64,000 nt of DNA, from contig NW_003101630.1 in assembly GCF_000003855.2 (NCBI RefSeq), positions 33,470 to 97,469 on the forward strand. The letters are read 5' to 3'. This DNA is from Blastomyces gilchristii SLH14081 (taxonomy: Eukaryota > Ascomycota > Eurotiomycetes > Onygenales > Ajellomycetaceae). Both the position numbers and the translations under genes were made by a program. Of this stretch, positions 1 to 10,651 are shown piece after piece; positions within the stretch are counted from its first letter, which is position 1, and every line of letters starts with the position of its first letter. The notes beneath the pieces are model-generated. The model made no database searches. It was not told the DNA's origin and was given only the letters and a program-made list of their open reading frames with translations.

Positions 1-270
1 AGAAGAGTTTGAACAGATTAGATGCAAATATTACTTATACTGAAGATGATATTAATTTTATCTCAGATTTCTGAAATTTAAGCTGTGAATCTAAAGTCTT
101 TGATGCTGAACTATTTACAATAGTAAAAGCTTTCAAACTTATTGAGATAAAATCTTATAAAAGAGAAAATAGCTTGAAAGAGATATAAATATTCTCTGAT
201 AGTTAAGCTGCTTTGAAAAGACTTAAAAATAGTTAGATTTATAATGATTAAATGAATCTTGAACTGATCA
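1..270 (+). mobile_element. LINE copy C, RNase H fragment (left end outside window)
   Basis: This is part of the ORF2 RNase H domain of the same Tad-like LINE family seen at 14100-14400, 23500-23800 and 44700-45000. The frame reads an AELFAIVKAF-like block around 108-140 and a FSDS-like block near 190-205. Stop codons stand where other copies have Trp or Gln. The match to the family stops after the gaactgatc at 261-269, where other copies continue into ttaaactc; from 271 the 5' end of LINE copy A begins. Copy C is therefore the site into which A was inserted, or was joined by recombination. The rest of C lies outside the window. Confidence 0.75.
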
Positions 271-760
271 GCGCTCCACCACGAACTCGCTCAACTTTTC
301 GAATAAGAACCCGCCGATAGATCCATCGAAAGGCCCTCAATCATACGAGCATTTTGACCCCATCGCCGACCGCATACCCCGTGTGGTGGTGGAGTTATCC
401 AGCCAAACATGAACCAGACGTTGTTTGAAACTCCTGTGTAGGATTATCCCCTGTTCACCCCTATCACACCACAACCCCGGGCCAAATTGCCATACAAATT
501 GTAAGGTGAAGAGACCTAGTCATATGCGCTCATCTTCTTGATTTTGAAAGATCTCCAATCTGTAATTGTGAAGATATCTGAGAAGCAACTTCCACAAAAA
601 CCCTGTCTATCTTTGATGTTTCAAAACATCAACGCCAAGTCTCACCCACGTACCGCCCTTCCCAATCTGGCCCACATCCGGCAGAAAAATACAAAAAGAT
701 ACCTCAGCAACTGTATTTGATACATAATCAGCAGACACAACAACTATAAAATCAGTATAT
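271..760 (+). promoter_or_regulatory. GC-rich 5' cap of LINE copy A (likely internal promoter region)
   Basis: This block has many CpGs (about a dozen in the first 110 bases), in sharp contrast to the almost CpG-free body of the LINE. Homologous blocks stand at the 5' ends of copy E (40670-41160, minus) and copy D (56700-57363, minus), so it belongs to the LINE. LINEs generally use an internal promoter at the 5' end, which makes this the natural place for one. That is inference; no core promoter motif was recognised. A short ATG frame starts at 409 but is stopped early in this copy. The long frame at 538-720 is not conserved as a protein feature. Confidence 0.55.
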
Positions 761-1573
761 CTCAAGATCTGACTGAGCCTTTGATCCCTGCACAGTGAGA
801 TATATTAAATCTAGTTTTAATATCTCAATATTCAATAGATTCTGCAAGAGATTGAGAACAGCAACACTAGATTTCTATTGAATTTGAGAATTAACTCTAT
901 ATTGATATAATCATTGATAAAGTCTTCTATTTTGAGATATAAATAATCAGTTCCTTTACATCCTGCTGATAATATTTATATTATTATATAGAAACAGACT
1001 TATATTCTCTATAATATCAAGACTCTGAAAAGAGAAAGTCTTGATAGAGAATATACAGTAGTATATATCTTAGCAGTTTCTATCTTATTCTTCTGCAGCA
1101 GTTAATGCAAAAAAAAAAAAAAAGATCTTAGAAATAGTTTTTTACTTCTCTAGAAAAAGTAAGTTGTTTTTCTCTGAGTTTTATATAATATTCTTACAAA
1201 GGATTAAAAACAGAGCTGTTTTCTATCATAATTTCATATTATTTTAAGTAAGAATTACTTTTTCAGTGACTGAAGAGCTTTTATTAATACTTAATTCTTT
1301 TTTACACTCTTTATTAACTGATTTGAGTTGCACACTTGTTGTGTAAGAAGAATTGAATAATTTAAAATAAAATTGAATAGTTTTAATCAATTTCTCTGCA
1401 AAAAATTGACTTATTTTTTGTCAGTTTTTCTCTTAAAAACTGTCATATTATCTGATTTATTATCAATTGATATCATACTTTTTCTCACTGTATCTCAAGA
1501 AAGAGATTGTAAAGATTTTATTGATTTATCTCAAAAATCAATTTTAGTTTATTAGATTCTCTTTAAAAATCTA

Positions 1574-1586
1574 ACCTCATTACTGA
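1574..1586. repeat. Target-site duplication of the SINE (left)
   Basis: The sequence acctcattactga recurs at 1961-1973, directly after the tRNA-like head. Confidence 0.85.
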
Positions 1587-1960
1587 TTATTATTATTATT
1601 ATTATTCTTCCATTATACTCATATGCAAGCGGAGCTTATGATGAGTCCTTGCGTGATGTTAAATACAGGTCAAGTGTTGGTTATACAGGAGGAAATACAG
1701 GTGTTGAGACCACGCCAAGATAACAAGAACATAGGAAAATACAAAGGAGTGACAATTAGATACATGCGATAATAACTTCCCAGCTCAGGAACATAGAGCG
1801 ATTCATTGGAGCGATTTGTACACCTCTGTATTTATTAGGAACCTGAGGTGCTTGAGTTCCGGATTTAATGTATCCCCTGCGGGTTTCGAACACACGCGCC
1901 TTGGTTTCCCACGCCAAGGCGCTACCGGGTGGCCGCATTAACCATTCGGCCACCGGGGCG
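1587..1960 (-). mobile_element. tRNA-derived SINE, tail shared with the LINE
   Basis: Read on the minus strand from 1960, the element begins with a tRNA-like head: a box A-like tggccgaatggttaatgcgg and, about 45 bases later, a box B-like gtgttcgaaaccc. The extra arm resembles a class II tRNA (Ser or Leu type). A tRNA-unrelated body follows and then a tail tataatggaagaa plus (taa)n. The LINE family here ends in tataattgaagaa plus (taa)n, so the SINE carries the LINE's 3' end. It is flanked by a 13-bp duplication, acctcattactga (1574-1586 and 1961-1973). Copies E and D lack the insert at this point of the 5' UTR. CpGs are well preserved, suggesting a recent or RIP-sparing insertion. Confidence 0.85.
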
Positions 1961-1973
1961 ACCTCATTACTGA
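1961..1973. repeat. Target-site duplication of the SINE (right)
   Basis: Right partner of 1574-1586; the LINE 5' UTR continues from here with tgaactagtg, as in the empty sites of copies E and D. Confidence 0.85.
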
Positions 1974-2030
1974 ACTAGTGTGAATAAAATCAGGTATTTT
2001 ATATACAAAAGTCTTTTATTCTTCTTTTGA

Positions 2031-2160
2031 AACAGTCTGATCAACTTTTCAATTGAAAACAGACTTAGAAATCTCTTAATTAAAACAGTCTGATCAACTT
2101 TTCAAAAGAGTTCAATAAATATCTTAATTAAAACAGCCTGATCAACTTTTTATTAAGTGA
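2031..2160 (+). repeat. Tandem repeats of about 50 bp upstream of LINE ORF1
   Basis: The core aacagtctgatcaactttt or a close variant occurs near 2031, 2084 and 2132. Copy D also shows three units (about 55722-55830) and copy E two (about 39205-39285), so unit number varies between copies. The position just before the ORF1 start suggests a 5' UTR regulatory array, which is inference. Confidence 0.7.
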
Positions 2161-2165
2161 GAATA

Positions 2166-3770
2166 ATGAGTTCAAAAATACACTTAGTTGATGTGAAAAA
2201 AGATGCTTTGTCAAATACTATTTCTGAGATTGAAATTCTGAAGAGAAGAAAGAAAGAAGAAATAGAGAAATAACAAGTTCTTGAAATACAGACACTTGAA
2301 AAAGTAAGCAAGATTCTTGAAAAGCAGTGTCTGAGTAAGATGAATAAAGAAGTTCTGTTAATTCTTCATACTCAGACTAGATAACTACAGAAGATGATCA
2401 AGTTCAAACTTGAAATTTCAAACACAGTTTAAAAAACATTGAAAATTCCTAGTACAATCACTGACTCTTCATCTTATACTTCTTCTTTTCTTTCTACTTC
2501 TTCTTCTTCTTTGAATTAGAAGAAAACATATGCTCAAGCAGCTGAATCTGCTGTCTCAAAACCTTCTCAAAATTCTGAGAAAACTGAGAAGAATACTGCT
2601 CATACTTCTATTCATAGAAAAGTGAAGAAAAATATGTAAAAAGAGAAAAACTTTCAAATCTTTAGAAATAGAAGACTTATTCTCAAAGTCTCAAATCAGA
2701 ACATCTTGCAAAGAAACAAGCTAAACTTAAATCTCATTTTCAGAATCAGAAATGAAATTAATCAGCAGTTCTTTTCTCAGTAACTAATTAGTATTAAAGT
2801 TTAAAAATCAGTTATAGCTTTAATTGAGTCATTCTTCTTTAAAAACTTTATCATTCTAACTACAATGTCTGAATTCAGTGCAGAATTTCTTATTCAGAAT
2901 AAGAATCTCTGAAAATCAGCAGTAGAATCTTTGTTAAACATAATAATTCTATCTGAGAGAGATGAAAAGTAAGATAAATTCATTCTTTATAATATTTCAG
3001 TTGAAATTTTTGACTGTGAAGAAGAAATGTTACTTCTTAAAAATGAATTAGAAGAATACTACTCTATTCAACTGAGAAAAGAGTCTGTATGACTAAATAT
3101 AATTGAGTTCAGATTAAGTATAAGAAATGTCTCTGTTCTAGTATATATAAAGATACTTGAACAGTCAAAGATCTCTGATGTAAGAGTAGTAGATTTGAAA
3201 ATGAGAGTTCATGAATATAAAGACTCAAGAATGAATCTCAAAGCTCAAACAGAGTGTTCAAACTATCAAAGATATGAACACTTTATAATCTCTTATTTTA
3301 GAGCCTCAAAATGTGCATTCTGTGTCAGAGATCATAAAACTAGTGAGTATAAATATGAAATATGCTTAGAAAGAGATAAAATATGTTAACATACTCTGCT
3401 TAAATGCTCTAATTGCAATGAAAAATATACATCTAGCTTAAAAGAATGTATATTTACTTCAAGAACTCAAAAGAACTGAAGAAAAGATGAAGCTTAAAAC
3501 AAATCTAAAACTGAAGAGAATAGTTAAGTCAGTCAACTCACAACTATAAGTTTAAAAAGAAGAAACTCTTAACTATCTAAATCTTCAAACTTCAATTCTT
3601 CAGCTAAATGTAAATAGAATTTGAATTCTCAAACTTCTATTAAGATTAGAGAATTGAGAAATGACACTGATAATAAACTCGATATAATACAAGTAGTTGA
3701 GTTTTCTACTTTTCAGAATAGTTATAATCTACTATCTGATCATAGTGATTAGATTCTACTCTACTCTCTT
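2166..3770 (+). pseudogene. LINE A ORF1 (Gag-like zinc-knuckle protein), RIP-degraded
   Basis: ORF1 of Tad-type LINEs encodes a nucleic-acid-binding Gag-like protein that packages the element RNA. The frame opens with ATG at 2166 and reads a charged, coiled-coil-like N-terminus, a Ser-rich stretch, a KKTYAQAAESA block near 2520-2555, and a C-terminal zinc-knuckle cluster around 3250-3450. The cluster reads CSNYQRYEHF (CX2Y here, where copy E keeps CSNCQRYEYF), CAFCVRDHKTSEYKYEIC, and CSNCNEKYTSSLKEC, so one Cys and some His positions have become Tyr. Stops at former Gln and Trp codons break the frame repeatedly. The longest open piece is 3195-3389. Copies at 37580-39191 and 54080-55697 support the same layout. 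Confidence 0.75.
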
Positions 3771-3775
3771 TTAGT

Positions 3776-4570
3776 ATGAATATATAATAAAAATAATAAA
3801 AAAAGTTTAAAAACTCTTCAAAAATCACATTTATTTAAAATAATGTGAATAGAAACTTAAATTATATTTATTCTTGTCTTCAAATTGTATTTAAATAAAA
3901 AGTTGACTTTATACTGCTTCAGAAGCCGAATTTTGATACTGAGTAAAAATATATTATTTCTCATTTAAGCTACTACTGCTTTCTACCTCAAAAGTCTGAG
4001 ATAAAGTCAAGAGTAGTGATCTATGAAAGAAAGAGATTAAGATATTTATTTAATTTAAGATTTAATATCATATCTGACTCTGATATTCTGGTGAGTGATA
4101 TTATAGATAAAGAGAATAAGTTTAATATTATACAGCTTATAAATATCTATAATGAAAAGTTATTGAAGAAAAATAACAATATTTGAATAATTAATAGAGA
4201 ATTTCTGAACATAACTTCATTAAGAAACTCTATAATTGCAGGAGATTTTAATGCACATCATCTCTGATGAAATTCAGAATGTAAAAGAGTAGTAAGAGCT
4301 GATAATCTGATTGAATGAATCTTTGAGCATTTAATAGATTTAATTAACAAGTCTGATTAATAAACATTCTTTAGAAAAGACATGAAACAGAAATCTATTA
4401 TAGATTTAATCTTCATATCACAAAATCTTATGAAAAAAAGACTTGTAAACTGGTTTATTGATTCAAATGAGACATTAGAATCAGATTATGAGATTATTCA
4501 ATTTAATATTGAACTAAGTGAAGAATAAATAAGTGAAAATCCTCTTCTCTCTAATCAGTTTAACTTTGAA
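3776..4570 (+). pseudogene. LINE A ORF2, part 1: APE-type endonuclease
   Basis: ORF2 is the LINE replication polyprotein, and this piece is its N-terminal endonuclease, which nicks the target for target-primed reverse transcription. The ATG at 3776 is followed by several in-frame TAA codons where copy E keeps CAA. Recognisable blocks are an LQKPNF block near 3927-3945 (catalytic LQEP-type motif with Glu changed to Lys), AGDFNAHH near 4230-4260, and SDYEIIQF near 4480-4505 where endonucleases usually have SDH. The frame is cut at 4570 by LINE B and resumes at 15430. The clade assignment to Tad1/I-type rests on the zinc-knuckle ORF1 plus the endonuclease, RT and RNase H order. Confidence 0.75.
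4560..4570. repeat. Target-site duplication of LINE B (left)
   Basis: The sequence ttaactttgaa is repeated at 15419-15429. In uninterrupted copies (minus strand near 36780 and 53280) it occurs once. Confidence 0.8.
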
Positions 4571-4586
4571 ATACAAATGGGAGGTA

Positions 4587-4753
4587 TGTGGTTCGGAAGA
4601 ACGTACGACCGCCGGATAATAACGCGGCCGCTTCCGAAGTTGCTTACGAATGTAAAGGGGCCATAGCGGCCACCAATTAATTTAGTGTATAGTATATAAG
4701 AAGCCGGCGTATGCCTGTAATTGTATGCTGGCTCAAGCAACCTTTGAATCACA
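4587..4753 (+). repeat. 5' LTR of Gypsy1 (167 bp)
   Basis: Runs from tgtggttcgg to ttgaatcaca (TG...CA ends). It keeps many CpGs, unlike the element body. It matches 12658-12824 and, reversed, 59123-59289. The 5' LTR is less mutated than the 3' LTR (for example cggccgcttccg against cagctgcttctg). The open minus-strand frame at 4555-4764 is a translation of this LTR and not a gene. Confidence 0.85.
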
Positions 4754-5162
4754 TCTGATAGCATGTCTAAAAACCGATGAGAAGCACAGGCTTCTTCAGA
4801 GTGTGATAATTCTGTTTACAAAGTGATTTGTAGTTATTATGCCAGTGTGATTCTAGAATATCTTCAAAGATAGTGTATAAAGAGTGATGAGCAGAAGAGT
4901 ATCTGATTGATGCTGCTTCACTTGTTAAGGGAAAACTTCACACCCAGGCAAATGCCATGTATGTGAATAAATGAGGTGTGAGAAAAGAGATGAGAGTGAT
5001 GAACTAGATTCAAAGAAGACTGCTCTTCACTGAGAGAGATAAAAGAGAAGATGACTATCACTGCAGTTATATGATGATAACAGAAATCATATAATGATAT
5101 AGTAATATAATGATATAGCAATATAATAATATACATTATATGATCAATGAGAAACCACTGAA
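4754..5162 (+). other. Gypsy1 leader between 5' LTR and gag
   Basis: Untranslated leader. The primer binding site should start at about 4754, but I could not match it to a tRNA. A minus-strand open frame at 4918-5136 is a hydrophobic artefact of AT-rich sequence. Confidence 0.5.
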
Positions 5163-6600
5163 ATGAATATCTTTTCTAGTCAATATGAACAACACTCTTC
5201 TCTGCTATCTGAATCAGAAGATATACAGAACCTCTTAGAGAATTTACTTAAAGTAGTAAGAAAAATAACTGAAATTACTGCACTGAAATTGAAGTGCTGT
5301 ACATGTACAAGAATTCTAAATAAGATTGAGATCTTGTATACACAGTGACAGACTGAGATGAAAGTCAAACAACAATTGATATTTACTGTGAATCAAGCAT
5401 TCACTATGAAGAGCTGCGCTGATGCAATCATCACTATTAATAAGAATAGAGAAAACCAGATCTTAGATCTACAGCAGGAGATTAAATGTTTACACAGATA
5501 GATAACTACACTGAATCTGAAGATCTTATCATAATCATTTATAATCTCTTCAGAAGTATACACATTATCAGAGATCACTGCACAGAATGAGAATCTGAGT
5601 ATAAAATATATTAAGCTAGAAGATCTGCTAAAGCTATCAAGCTTCAATGATAACTGAAAAAATAATGCTGTAATCAGCTAGCTAAGTCAGATACAATTAT
5701 ATTATCAGATTGAATATAAACTCATAGACAGATAGTTAACAGAATTTCAATAAGTCTTAAGATCTGCTGTATTTCTATACAGAAAAACAAAGTTATTATA
5801 AATAACTAATAAAAAGATAAATCTTACAGATCTGAAGTGATATTCATTCTTATAAATATGAAATAAGTTTTTCAAATAAATCTTACATAACTTTGAAAAA
5901 GTAAATATATAAGATAAGTGTTATAAATACTTCACTGAGTGTAAATAAGTAAGTGATCTTATATTATACTTCACATACTTTAGCTTACACTATCTTATAT
6001 TGAATGAAGAGCTTTTAATATCTTTCTATTTACAGATCTTTATTCATGATCTTATATCTGAGTTGAGAGTGGAATAAAAATACTTAATCTTATAATCAGA
6101 TATAGTGAAAGAAGTGTACAACATTCTTATTATATAGAAATAAGTGAGTCAATTATAATAGAAAATACTGCAATTAAGTATATCTCAGTGAAGAATGAGT
6201 AATCAGACTTCTATAACATAAGTTATATATCTGAATATGATAAATCTAGATCTGAATGTTATTACTAAAGCACTGAATTCTCTGAAAAAGCAATTCTCTG
6301 AGTGAAAATCTTGATATTATAAGCATCAAGCTTGCTTCAACTGCAGATGTTAAAATCATGATATAAAAGATTACACACAGTGTGTATAGTCAAGAGAAGC
6401 AAGAGAGTTAAAAAACTAGCAGAATCAGTGAGCTTGAAGACACTCACTGATATTCTATAAAAAGTGTTCAAAGTGAAAGAGATGTCTGTGTTAGATGATT
6501 CTCTGAATTCTGTGAATGTCAAGAGAAAGCAGACTCTCAAATGAGATGCAGATGAGAATGATGAAGTAGATACTTATTTCACTGTCTTGAGACTCAAAAT
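5163..6600 (+). pseudogene. Gypsy1 gag (capsid and zinc knuckle), RIP-degraded
   Basis: Gag forms the virus-like particle of LTR retrotransposons. From ATG 5163 the frame reads a Glu/Lys-rich helical N-terminus, then a retrotransposon-gag block around 5620-5860 (KLSSFNDN..., WLSQIQLYYQ-like with TGA at Trp codons). A knuckle at about 6325-6366 reads CFNCRCWNHDIKDY, a CX2CX4HX4C motif whose last Cys has become Tyr. Stops at Trp and Gln codons interrupt the frame. The order gag, knuckle and then protease immediately after fits Ty3/gypsy. Confidence 0.65.
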
Positions 6601-9600
6601 GTTAATGTATAAGAGACACTTGAATAAGAATTGAGAGATGACTGCAAAAGTATTAGCAGACACAGAAGCTTCTATATAATATATTAATGATTATATAATC
6701 TGAAGACTGAAAGAAGTCTGCTGAGTGAAGAATTCTCAATGTATAAGATTATCTAATAACTGATACTTAATATCATCTGCAAGAGTAAGAGTTCTCTTAT
6801 ACTTCAGAGAATAATCTTACTACATTTTAGTGTAAGAGCTGCAGAATGTGAAATATGATCTTATTCTCAGACTGAATTGATTTTAAAGATTCAATTCACA
6901 GATTCAATGATGTATATATTATATATAGTTAACTGATAGAAAGAAAACAGTTCATACAATTCTATTAACTGATATGAAAAGAACATTCCATGTCTCTGAT
7001 ATAGAAGAATTAAATCTGCTTATATATTAATAAGTAAAGAGAATGATTTATAAGATCTTATCTGAAAACATTCTGTATGTCATATAAGATCTGAAAGTGA
7101 AGAAAATCAAGATAAAGAATATACAGAAGAATAAGTGTATAAAGAAGCTTCTAAAGAAGTATAAGAAGATCTTCTGAACAGATCTTTTATCAGAATTGTT
7201 ATCAGAATGAGGATTTATACATAAGATTGACACAGAGGACATGAAACCAGTTACTCAGAATGCATATTCTCTGTCACAAACACATCTTGAAGAACAGAAG
7301 TGTCAGATCACAGATCTTCTAGAACATGATCTTATACAACTCTCATTAAGTATATAAGACTTTTCAGTTCTATTTATGAAAAAGATAGATAAGAAGTGAT
7401 AAATATATATTGATTACTGAGCACTTAATAAGCTTATAATCAAGAATGAATATTCACTGTCATGAATTCAATAACAGTTGAATATGATTGAAAACACCTG
7501 ATATCTATTAAAGATTGATCTTCTCTCAGAATACTGACAGATTCATGTGAGTGAACTGTCAGTTTCATGAATCATATTTAATACACAATGAGAAAAGTTT
7601 GAATTTCTGATAATATCATTCAGTCTGACAAATGTATTCATTATCTTTTAAATGATGATGAATACAATTCTTCATAAATAAAATGAAATCTTATATCTTA
7701 TATATCTTAATAACATTCTGATCTTCTTAAACTTATATAATAAATATCTGAAGTATCTTGATAAAGTGCTTACAACTCTGACAGAGTATAAGCTCTATAT
7801 CAAATTAATAGAGTATATATTTAAAATGAAAGAGTTGAAGTTCATAGAATATATAGTAAGTGATGACTGTATATATCTCATTCTGAAGAAATTGAATGTT
7901 ATAGTAAATTGATCACAGTTAAGAAATGTACATTATATACAACAGTTTCTTGAATTAATCTCATATTATCATAGATTTATTAAGGATTTTGTATGAATAT
8001 CTGTATCACTCTCAGATCTCTTAAGAGAAATGAATACAAATCTGTGAAAGAAGAAGTTTCATTCAATTATCTGAAATACTGCATGCAAAGAGACTTTTCT
8101 CACACTGAGAAAATGTATAATAATATTCTCAGTGCTTATTTAATCAGATTGTAATAAACCTTTCTACATTAAAATAAACACATCTGAATGAGCTATCAGA
8201 GATACTCTTCTACAGATAAGTAAGAACAGCAAGCTACACTCAGTGATATATGATGATAAAAAACTATCAGATACTGAGCTCAATTACTCAGTGTATAAAA
8301 AGAAATTGCTAGTGATTAAGCACACACTGACATTGTGAGATAGATATATTGATAATAGGCTTATAATAATAGTAATCACAGATTATGAAAGCCTTGTCTA
8401 TCTATAATTAATAATAAAACCTTTTAAACACTTAGCACATTGAATCTCAGAGTTTTAAGTATATAATCTTCATATTAAATACTGAAAGAAATCAGACACT
8501 GTAGTATCTGATATAATTAGTTACAGATCTGATTTCATGAATGAGAGTTCTGTGAACTAGGTACAAGAAAAGTTTGTATTAAATATGCTGAGAGAGTGTA
8601 AGAAATCAGAATGAGTGAACATAATAATCTCTTACTTAGAGAATGATAAGATATTGAATAACAAGTATCTTATGAGAGTAGTAGAAGAGATGCTTCTGAA
8701 CTTCAAGCTGAGAAAATTGAAAAATAATATTATACTTTACTGCAATCTAGAATATACAGAAGCTTTCTATCTAGAATCTTCATTTAGATACAACTTAGTA
8801 ACTCATATACATAAGAAATTCAGTCACTTAGAAAGTTCTGAACTCATGAGTATACTCAAACCAAGAGTATACTGACTAAGCATGATCAAGAACATTCAGA
8901 TGTATGCTCATAAGTAATTGAATTATTAGGTCATAAAAGAATCTAAGAAAGGATTAAAATATGAGAAAGTACAATATCAGATAAAGTGTATGATATAACT
9001 GTTTAAACAATGAGAAATGAACCTCATAAACATATTACTGCAAATGTCAAATAAAAATTAATAAATAATCACTGCTATTGATTACACTACTGACTGATCA
9101 GTTGTGAAAGCAGTTTCAGAGATGACAGAGAAGATGATAATGAAGTTTCTATATAATGAGATCTATATTAACTATAGAATACTGTGCAAGATTCTAACTA
9201 ATAACAGTGTGAATCTTATAGAAGAAGTGATGAGGCATTTCATAAGTCAGTTACAGACAAGACATTGTAGAACAACACTATATCATCTGTGAATAAACAG
9301 AAAGATAGAATGCTTGAATGAAATCTTAGATAATATACTGATGAAATATCTAATGAGCAATTCTACAAGACTATGAAATGAATATCTCAGACAGATGCTA
9401 TTAGTCATGCAGATTTAACAGTATACAGTCTTTAAGTGTTTATTATTCTATTTGTTGTATGAATTGCATCCGTGCATCCTGGAGAATGTTTCAGAAGAGA
9501 GAAGAGAGGGAACAGCAGTTATGAACACAACAGTTACAGACACAGAATCAAGATTGAAAGAGATCAGTCACACATGTACAAAAGCTAATAAGTTACTTCT

Positions 9601-10510
9601 GAACTGAGCAATTCAATTGAAAAGAATACAAGACTCACTAGTTAAGATATCAAGTCTCAAGATGAAAATATGAGTTCTTATACATAATAAGAGTTCTGAG
9701 AAGTTTCAATCTAGATGATTTGAGTTATATAAAATACTTAAATCACATTCTTTGAGAATATATGCATTGAAAGAATCAGAGGAATGAATCTTACATAACT
9801 TAATAAATAATTCATAACTTATAAAAGTAAAGATGTAAGATCTGAGTGAATTATAATTATTCACAGCACTATTATCAGTATTGAAAAAGAAGAGACTTAC
9901 AATTGAAAAGTCTCACAAAGTAAGAGAAATTATAGATACTTACAAATCAGATAATCTCACTTATTCTGATCTTTTCATAATTATAAGAAAAGAATGAGAG
10001 ATAATAAAGAAATCAGATGAATGTCACACTTTAATAAGTAATAAGACTGTAGTCAGTTGTATGATAACACACTGCAGATAGTAGACATAATGTGATAAAA
10101 AGCAGTCTCAAAGTGACAGACTTGTATGTGAGTCAGATCACAGAAGAAAAAGAGATTCAGAGTTGAATTTAACTGTTTACATTAGCTTAATTATAGAGAT
10201 TACAGAGAATGAACTATCTGAAACATCTGCAGATGCATGAAATCAAGTCATCTTAATCTCTGAGAATGCTCAGAGATCAGGCAAGGTTAGTTTCAATGAG
10301 TTATTCACTGTAGTGATCTGAGTGAGTGAAGAGAGACAGTATAACATATGAGACAGAATCACAAGATGAAAGCTACTGAACCTAGTCACTGAACACTGTA
10401 TTATATAGAGATTATATAAGAGTAGTGACTAGCAGACAAAGAAAAAGTATAAGAAAAGAAAAGAAATAATGAATTGATTATCAACTGTAAGAGTTAGCTG
10501 TAAAAGATAA
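6601..10510 (+). pseudogene. Gypsy1 pol (protease, RT, RNase H, integrase), inactive
   Basis: The aspartic protease shows ADTEAS at about 6657-6674, the DTGA-type site with Gly changed to Glu. RT follows at about 7230-7950 with a DYxALNKL block at 7408-7435 and a YLNNILIF at 7703-7726, where both catalytic Asp residues (YLDD) have become Asn. RNase H extends to about 8540. The integrase region covers 8610-9600, with an IDYTTDWSVVKAVSE core near 9075 and a PYHPQTNG-like YHLXINRKIECLNE near 9280. After the integrase comes about 230 codons ending TAA at 10508-10510; this tail does not look like a chromodomain and contains a Cys/His cluster near 10020-10140 of unknown role. Confidence 0.75.
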
Positions 10511-10651
10511 ATATTATTATACATATCTCATTCATTTTTATACATTATATATTTAATCTATTTTCAACATCACATCACTTAAAAAATGTTAAAAATAAAG
10601 GAAATCTCAAAACTCAAGATCTGTAAGAGATTCAAGAGCTGTAAGTCACTT

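Larger units (their letters stand above)
761..2165 (+). other. AT-rich remainder of LINE A 5' UTR
   Basis: This is homologous to 39192-40670 and 55698-56735 on the minus strand. It holds an A-run near 1110-1124, also present as a T-run near 40310-40325 and 56351-56360, no convincing reading frame, the SINE at 1587-1960, and short tandem repeats just before ORF1. The open frame at 1373-1555 is AT-rich noise inside the UTR. Confidence 0.6.

Noticed and set aside
1756..1953. 65-codon minus-strand open frame
   Set aside because: It is a translation of the SINE's tRNA-like head and body; no protein evidence.
1870..1960. Functional tRNA gene on the minus strand
   Set aside because: Acceptor and T-stem pairing is poor, and the element has a LINE tail and TSD, so it is a SINE head.
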